Source: Siphonodentalium dalli
Lineage: Eukaryota > Mollusca > Scaphopoda > Gadilida > Siphonodentaliidae
Direction: 5' to 3'
Length of the DNA stretch: 64,000 nt
Assembly: GCA_032622095.1 (NCBI GenBank)
Contig: CP136063.1
Coordinates: 269,939,426-270,003,425 of the forward strand
The notes beneath the pieces were generated by a model. It was not told the DNA's origin, made no database searches, and was given only the letters and a program-made list of their open reading frames with translations. Numbering within the stretch: position 1 is the stretch's first letter; every line of letters begins with the position of its first letter. The position numbers and the translations under genes were made by a program. Shown piece after piece: positions 56,701 to 64,000 of the stretch.

Positions 56701-59700
56701 TGGCAAATAAGAAATCGACAAATTTTGAAGGAAATTTCGTATAGTTTGAACATTTAGTGGCACAAGCTGTCGCTATATGGCCACATAATCACAATTTCTA
56801 CCCGCCTTACAGAAAACCCGGACCAGTTGACGGTCGGTTGACCACCCACGGATATCCTGGGGGGATGGCAAATAAGAAATCGACCAATTTTGAACGAAAA
56901 ATTTCGTATAGTTTGAACATTTAGTGGCACAAGCTGTCGCTATATGGCCACATAATCACCATTTCTACCCGCCTTACAGAAAATCCGGACCAGTTGACCG
57001 CCGGCTGACCACCCACGGATATCCTGGGGGGGATGGCAAATAAGAAATCGACCAATTTTGAAAGAAATTTCGTATAGTTTGAACATTTAGTGGCACAAGC
57101 TGTCGGTATATGGCCACATAATCACCATTTCTACCCGCCTTACAGAAAACCCGGACCAGTTGACCGTCGGTTGACCACCCACGGATATCCTGGGGGGATG
57201 GCAAATAAGAAATCGACAAATTTTGAAGTAAATTTCGTATATTTTGAATATTTAGTGGCACAAGCTGTCGCTATATGGCCACATAATCACCATTTCTACC
57301 CGCCTTACAGAAAACCCGGACCAGTTGACCGTCGGTTGACCACCCACGGATATCCTAAGGAATGGCAAATAAGAAATCGACAAATTTTGAAGGAAATTTC
57401 GTATAGTTTGAACATTTAGTGGCACAATCTGTCGCTATATGGCCACATAATGACCATTTCTACCCGCCTTACAGAAAACCCGGACCAGTTGACCGTCGGT
57501 TGACCACCCACGGATATCCTGGGGGATGGCAAATAAGAAATCGACCAATTTTGAAGGAAATTTCGTATTGTTTGAACATTTAGTGGCACAAGCTGTCGCT
57601 ATATGGCCACATAATCACCATTTCTACCCGCCTTACCGACAAATCCGGACCAGATGACCGTCGGTTGACCACCCACGGATATCCTGGGGGGATGGCAAAT
57701 AAGAAATCGACCAATTTTGAAGGAAATTCCTATAGTTTGAACATTTAGTGGCACAAGCTGTCGCTATATGGCCACATAATCACCATTTGTACCCGCATTA
57801 CAGAAAACCCGGACCAGTTGACCGTCGGTTGACCACCCACAGATAGCCTGGGGGGATGGCAAATAAGAAATCGACCAATATTGAAGGAAATTTCGTATAG
57901 TTTGAACATTTAGTGGCACAAGCTGTCGCTATATGGCCACATAATCACCATTTCTACCCGCCTTACAGAAAACCCGGACCAGTTGACCGTCGGTTGACCA
58001 CCCACGGATATCCTGGGGGGATGGCAAATCAGAAATCGACAAATTTTGAAGGAAATTTCGTATAGTTTTAACATTTAGTGGCACAAGCTGTCGCTATATG
58101 GCCACATAATCACCATTTCTACCCGCCTTACAGAAAATCCGGACCAGTTGACGGTCGGTTGACCACCCACGGATATCCTGGGGGGATGGCAAATAAGAAA
58201 TCGACCAATCCACATAATCACCATTTCTACCCGCCTTACATAAATCGCGGACCAGTTGACCGTCGGTTGACCACCCACGGATATCCTGGGGGGGATGGCA
58301 AATAAGAAATCGACAAATTTTGAAGGAAATTTCGTATAGTTTGAACATTTAGTGGCACAAGCTGTCGCTATATGGCCACATAATCACTATTTCTAAACGC
58401 CTTACAGAAAACCCGGACCAGTTGACGGTCGGTTCACCACCCACGGATATCCTGGGGGGATGGCAAATAAGAAATCGACCAATTTTGAAGGAAATTTCGT
58501 ATTGTTTGAACATTTAGTGGCACAGGCTGTCGATATATGGCCACATAATCACCATTTCTACCCGCCTTGCCGACAAATCCGGACCAGTTGACCGTCGGTT
58601 GACCACCCACGGATATCCTGGGGGAATGGCAAATAAGAAATCGACCAATTTTGAAGGAAATTCCTATAGTTTGAACATTTAGTGGCACAAGCTGTCGCTA
58701 TATGGCCACATAATCTCCATTTGTACCCGCATTACAGAAAACCCGGACCAGTTGACCGTCTGTTGACCACCCACGGATAGCCTGGGGGGATGGCAAATAA
58801 GAAATCGACCAATATTGAAGGAAATTTCGTATAGTTTGAACATTTAGTGGCACAAGCTGTCGCTATATGGCCACATAATCACCATTTCTACCCGCCTTAC
58901 AGAAAACCCGGACCAGTTGACCGTCGGTTGACCACCCACGGATATCCTGGGGGGATGGCAAATAAGAAATCGACAAATTTTGAAGGAAATTTCGTATAGT
59001 TTTAACATTTAGTGGCACAAGCTGTCGCTATATGGCAACATAATCACCATTTCTACCCGCCTTACAGAAAATCCGGACCAGTTGACGGTCGGTTGACCAC
59101 CCACGGATATCCTGGGGGGATGGCAAATAAGAAATCGACCAATTTTGAAGGAAATTTCGTATTGTTTGAACATTTAGTGGCACAAGCTGTCGCTATATGG
59201 CCACATAATCACTATTTCTAAACGCCTTACAGAAAATCCGGACCAGTTGACCGTCGGCTGACCACCCACGGATATCCTGGGGGGATATCAAATAAGAAAT
59301 CGACCAATTTTGAAGGAAATTTCGTATTGTTTGAACATTTAGTGGCACAAGCTGTCGCTATATGGCCACATAATCACCATTTCTACCCGCCTTACCGACA
59401 AATCCGGACCAGTTGACGGTCGGTTGACCACCCACGGATATCCTGGGGGGATGGCAAATAAGAAATCGACCAATTTTGAAGGAAATTTCGTATTGTTTGA
59501 ACATTTAGTGGCACAAGCTGTCGCTATATGGCCACATAATCACCATTTCTACCCGCCTTACCGACAAATCCGGACCAGATGACCGTCGGTTGACCACCCA
59601 CGGATAGCCTGGGGGGATGGCAAATAAGAAATCGACCAATATTGAAGGAAATTTCGTATAGTTTGAACATTTAGTGGCACAAGCTGTCGCTATATGGCCA

Positions 59701-62700
59701 CATAATCACCATTTCTACCCGCCTTACAGAAAACCCGGACCAGTTGACCGTCGGTTGACCACCCACGGATATCCTGGGGGGATGGCAAATAAGAAATCGA
59801 CAAATTTTGATGGAAATTTCGTATAGTTTTAACATTTAGTGGCACAAGCTGTCGCTATATGGCCACATAATCACCATTTCTACCCGCCTTACAGAAAATC
59901 CGGACCAGTTGACGGTCGGTTGACCACCCACGGATATCCTGGGGGGATGGCAAATAAGAAATCGACCAATCCACATAATCACCATTTCTACCCGCCTTAC
60001 ATAAATCGCGGACCAGTTGACCGTCGGTTGACCACCCACGGATATCCTGGGGGGATGGCAAATAAGAAATCGACAAATTTTGAAGGAAATTTCGTATAGT
60101 TTGAACATTTAGTGGCACAAGCTGTCGCTATATGGCCACATAATCACAATTTCTACCCGCCTTACAGAAAACCCGGACCAGTTGACGGTCGGTTCACCAC
60201 CCACGGATATCCTGGGGGGATGGCAAATAAGAAATCGACCAATTTTGAAGGAAATTTCGTATAGTTTGAACATTTAGTGGCACAAGCTGTCGCTATATGG
60301 CCACATAATCACTATTTCTAAACGCCTTACAGAAAATCCGGACCAGTTGACCGTCGGCTGACCACCCACGGATATCCTGGGGGGATATCAAATAAGAAAT
60401 CGACCAATTTTGAAGGAAATTTCGTATTGTTTGAACATTTAGTGGCACAAGCTGTCGCTATATGGCCACATAATCACCATTTCTACCCGCCTTACCGACA
60501 AATCCGGACCAGTTGACCGTCGGTTGACCACCCACGGATATCCTGGGGGGATGGCAAATAAGAAATCGACCAATTTTGAAGGAAATTCCTATAGTTTGAA
60601 CATTTAGTGGCACAAGCTGTCGCTATATGGCCACATAATCACCATTTGTACCCGCATTACAGAAAACCCGGACCAGTTGACCGTCGGTTGACCACCCACG
60701 GATAGCCTGGGGGGATGGCAAATAAGAAATCGACCAATATTGAAGGAAATTTCGTATAGTTTGAACATTTAGTGGCACAAGCTGTCGCTATATGGCCACA
60801 TAATCACCATTTCTACCCGCCTTACAGAAAACCCGGACCAGTTGACCGTCGGTTGACCACCCACGGATATCCTGGGGGGATGGCAAATAAGAAATCGACA
60901 AATTTTGAAGGAAATTTCGTATAGTTTTAACATTTAGTGGCACAAGCTGTCGCTATATGGCCACATAATCACCATTTCTACCCGCCTTACAGAAAATCCG
61001 GACCAGTTGACGGTCGGTTGACCACCCACGGATATCCTGGGGGGATGGCAAATAAGAAATCGACCAATTTTGAAGGAAATTTCGTATAGTTTGAACATTT
61101 AGTGGCACAGGCTTTCGCTATATGGCCACATAATCACCATTTCTACCCGCCTTACATAAATCGCGGACCAGTTGACCGTCGGTTGACCACCCACGGATAT
61201 CCTGGGGGGGATGGCAAATAAGAAATCGACAAATTTTGAAGGAAATTTCGTATAGTTTGAACATTTAGTGGCACAAGCTGTCGCTATATGGCCACATAAT
61301 CACAATTTCTACCCGCCTTACAGAAAACCCGGACCAGTTGACGGTCGGTTCACCACCCACGGATATCCTGGGGGGATGGCAAATAAGAAATCGACCAATT
61401 TTGAAGGAAATTTCGTATAGTTTGAACATTTTGTGGCACAAGCTGTCGCTATATGGCCACATAATCACTATTTCTACCCGCCTTACAGAAAATCCGGACC
61501 AGTTGACCGTCGGCTGACCACCCACGGATATCCTGGGGGGATGGCAAATAAGAAATCGACCAATTTTGAAGGAAATTTCGTATTGTTTGAACATTTAGTG
61601 GCACAAGCTGTCGCTATATGGCCACATAATCACCATTTCTACCCGTCTTACTGAAAATCCGGACCAGTTGACCGTCGGTTGACCACCCACGGATATCCTG
61701 GGGGGATGGCAAATAAGAAATCGACCAATTTTGAAAGAAATTTCGTATAGTTTGAACATTTAGTGGCACAAGCTGTCGCTATATGGCCACATAATCACCA
61801 TTTCTACCCGTCTTACAGAAAATCCGGACCAGTTGACCGTCGGTTGACCACCCACGGATATCCTGGGGGGATGGCAAATAAGAAATCGACCAATTTTGAA
61901 GGAAATTTCGTATAGTTTGAACATTTAGTGGCACAGGCTTTCGCTATATGGCCACATAATCACCATTTCTACCCGCCTTACATAAATCGCGGACCAGTTG
62001 ACCGTCGGTTGACCACCCACGGATATCCTGGGGGGATGGCAAATAAGAAATCGACCAATTTTGAAGGAAATTTCGTATTGTTTGAACATTTAGTGGCACA
62101 AGCTGTCGCTATATCGCCACATAATCACCATTTCTACCCGTCTTACAGAAAATCCGGACCAGTTGACCGTCGGTTGACCACCCACAAATATCCTGGGGGG
62201 ATGGCAAATAAGAAATCGACCAATTTTGAAAGAAATTTCGTATAGTTTGAACATTTAGTGGCACAAGCTGTCGCTATATGGCCACATAATCACCATTTCT
62301 ACCCGTCTTACAGAAAATCCGGACCAGTTGACCGTCGGTTGACCACCCACGGATATCCTGGGGGGATGGCAAATAAGAAATCGACCAATTTTGAAAGAAA
62401 TTTCGTATAGTTTGAACATTTAGTGGCACAAGCTGTCGCTATATGGCCACATAATCACCATTTCTACCCGCCTTACAGAAAATCCGGACCAGTTGACGGT
62501 CGGTTGACCACCCACGGATATCCTGGGGGGATGGCAAATAAGAAATCGACCAATTTTGAAGGAAATTTCGTATAGTTTTAACATTTAGTGGCACAGGCTT
62601 TCGCTATATGGCCACATAATCACCATTTCTACCCGCCTTACATAAATCGCGGACCAGTTGACCGTCGGTTGACCACCCACGGATATCCTGGGGGGGATGG

Positions 62701-64000
62701 CAAATAAGAAATCGACAAATTTTGAAGGAAATTTCGTATAGTTTGAACATTTAGTGGCACAAGCTGTCGCTATATGGCCACATAATCACAATTTCTACCC
62801 GCCTTACAGAAAATCCGGACCAGTTGACGGTCGGTTCACCACCCACGGATATCCTGGGGGGGATGGCAAATAAGAAATCGACCAATTTTGAAGGAAATTT
62901 CGTATAGTTTGAACATTTAGTGGCACAAGCTGTCGCTATATGGCCACATAGTCACTATTTCTACCCGTCTTACAGAAAATCCGGACCAGTTGACCGTCGG
63001 CTGACCACACACGGATATCCTGGGGGGATGGCAAATAAGAAATCGACCAATTTTGAAGGAAATTTCGTATTGTTTGAACATTTAGTGGCACAAGCTGTCG
63101 CTATATGGCCACATAATCACCATTTCTACCCGTCTTACAGAAAATCCGGACCAGTTGACCGTCGGTTGACCACCCGCGGATATCCTGGGGGATGGCAAAT
63201 AAGAAATCGACCAATTTTGAAAGAAATTTCGTATAGTTTGAACATTTAGTGGCACAAGCTGTCGCTATATGGCCACATAATCACCATTTCTACCCGTCTT
63301 ACAGAAAATCCGGACCAGTTGACCGTCGGTTGACCACCCACGGATATCCTGGGGGGATGGCAAATAAGAAATCGACCAATTTTGAAAGAAATTTCGTATA
63401 GTTTGAACATTTAGTGGCACAAGCTGTCGCTATATGGCCACATAATCACAATTTCTACCCGCCTTACAGAAAACGCGGACCAGTTGACCGTCGATTGACC
63501 ACCCACGGATATCCTGGGGGGATGGCAAATAAGAAATCGACAAATTTTGAAGGAAATTTCGTATAGTTTGAACATTTAGTGGCACAAGCTGTCGCTATAT
63601 GGCCACATAATCACAATTTCTACCCGCCTTACAGAAAACCCGGACCAGTTGACGGTCGGTTGACCACCCACGGATATCCTGGGGGGATGGCAAATAAGAA
63701 ATCGACCAATTTTGAAGGAAATTTCGTATAGTTTGAACATTTAGTGGCACAAGCTGTCGCTATGTGGCCGCATAATCACAATTTCTTCCCGCCTTACAGA
63801 AAATCCGGACCAGTTGACCGTCGGTTGACCACCCACGGATATCCTGGGGGGATGGCAAATAAGAAATCGACCAATTTTGAAGGAAATTTCGTATAGTTTG
63901 AACATTTAGTGGCACAAGCTGTCGCTATATGGCCACATAATCACCATTTCTACCCGCCTTACAGAAAACCATGACCAGTTGACCGTCGGATGACCAGCCA
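47705..64000 (+). repeat. 165-bp satellite array, about 98 head-to-tail copies
   Basis: The monomer can be read from 'gaacatttagtggcacaagc' through 'tgtcgctatatggccacata', 'atcaccatttctacccgcct', 'tacagaaaacccggaccag', 'ttgaccgtcggttgaccacc', 'cacggatatcctggggggat' and 'ggcaaataagaaatcgacca' to 'attttgaaggaaatttcgta' and 'tagttt'. 'gaacattt' starts at 47,841, 48,006, 48,170 and 48,335 (165, 164, 165 bp). All copies share one orientation. The left edge decays over 47,705-47,760, and the array continues past the window. By eye, most copies differ at a few of the same positions (c/a in 'atcaccat', c/g in 'gaccgtcgg', 'aaatccgg', 'aaacccgg' or 'aaacgcgg'). Since 165 is 55 codons, frames run on between copies. 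The consensus has one stop per monomer in the most open frame on each strand, so the 60-109 residue frames are artefacts. No CENP-B box was found. Confidence 0.98.
57090..60950 (+). repeat. Block-duplicated section of the 165-bp array
   Basis: A monomer truncated to 'aaatcgaccaat' joined directly to 'ccacataatcacc' appears at 58,210 and again at 59,971, exactly 1,761 bp apart. Neighbouring variants ('tatagttttaacattt' at 58,070 and 59,831) keep that shift. A second pair, 'ctatttctaaacgcc' followed by 'ggggatatcaaataag', appears near 59,211-59,293 and 60,311-60,393, shifted by 1,100 bp. Such rare variants copied together show recent multi-monomer duplications rather than a fixed higher-order unit. 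Confidence 0.85.

Noticed and set aside
47705-64000. Repeated 55-residue protein encoded by the 165-bp satellite, on either strand
   Set aside because: The period is divisible by three, so any stop-free stretch runs on between copies. The consensus has a stop in each of the two most open frames, indels break register, and both strands are similarly open, which real coding would not predict.
47705-64000. CENP-B box in the satellite monomer
   Set aside because: The nearest match, around 'tttcgtatagtttgaac', has the TTCG start but lacks the required A and the CGGG core.
47705-64000. CRISPR array
   Set aside because: The whole 165-bp unit is repeated with no unique spacers, there are no cas genes, and the DNA is eukaryotic in character.

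Overview
The window looks like repeat-rich nuclear DNA from a marine invertebrate animal. The reasons are AT-rich sequence with almost no open coding capacity, several decayed non-LTR retrotransposons (LINEs), a tRNA-derived SINE, Tc1/mariner-type foldback MITEs, GGAC-type microsatellites, and short elements ending in a hairpin. The recurrent 'gaccttgacctttg' phrasing and the hairpin-ended elements remind me of mollusc genomes. That placement is recollection, not a search result, and I would not push it below phylum level. No complete protein-coding gene was recognised. Most open frames are chance frames, satellite read-through or LINE debris.

Layout. 1-4.2 kb: foldback element, nested tandem repeat (about 318-bp and 1.43-kb units), and the 3' end of a LINE on the minus strand. 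4.2-12.6 kb: AT-rich intergenic DNA with hairpins, a textbook TA-flanked MITE (7,848-8,060), short hairpin-ended elements, a 60-bp tandem repeat and one plausible hydrophobic exon on the minus strand (11,444-11,618). 12.6-15.9 kb: a 93-bp satellite (about 30 copies, some shortened to 78 bp) split by a SINE with a 7-bp target-site duplication. 15.9-18.5 kb: foldbacks and a GGAC-bearing element. 18.9-21.2 kb: a long minus-strand LINE polymerase relic. 22.4-24.3 kb: palindromes and a 350-bp tandem repeat. 24.3-32.4 kb: mostly featureless, with half of a two-copy dispersed repeat, a GC-rich broken coding-like island, and a candidate exon for a small secreted cysteine-rich peptide (31,989-32,167). 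32.4-33.5 kb: 3' half of a second LINE type. 35-38.4 kb: CpG-rich promoter-like patch, second copy of the dispersed repeat, an L1/Tx1-like LINE relic, and a cluster of GTTCA/TGAAC motifs. 39.5-44.8 kb: TA/TG microsatellite and two direct-repeat pairs. 44.8-46.5 kb: a degenerate minisatellite that flips orientation about a hairpin. 47.1-47.7 kb: small tandem repeat and a 20-bp perfect inverted repeat.

47.7 kb to the window end is one uninterrupted satellite array of about 98 copies of a 165-bp monomer in a single orientation. It has local subfamilies and irregular block duplications, and it runs off the right edge. The window therefore reads as a pericentromeric or other heterochromatic edge: degraded transposons and small satellites approaching a large homogeneous array. 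The parts do not form a gene pathway. The best candidates for real host genes are the two or three single exons with good splice signals, all of low to moderate confidence.
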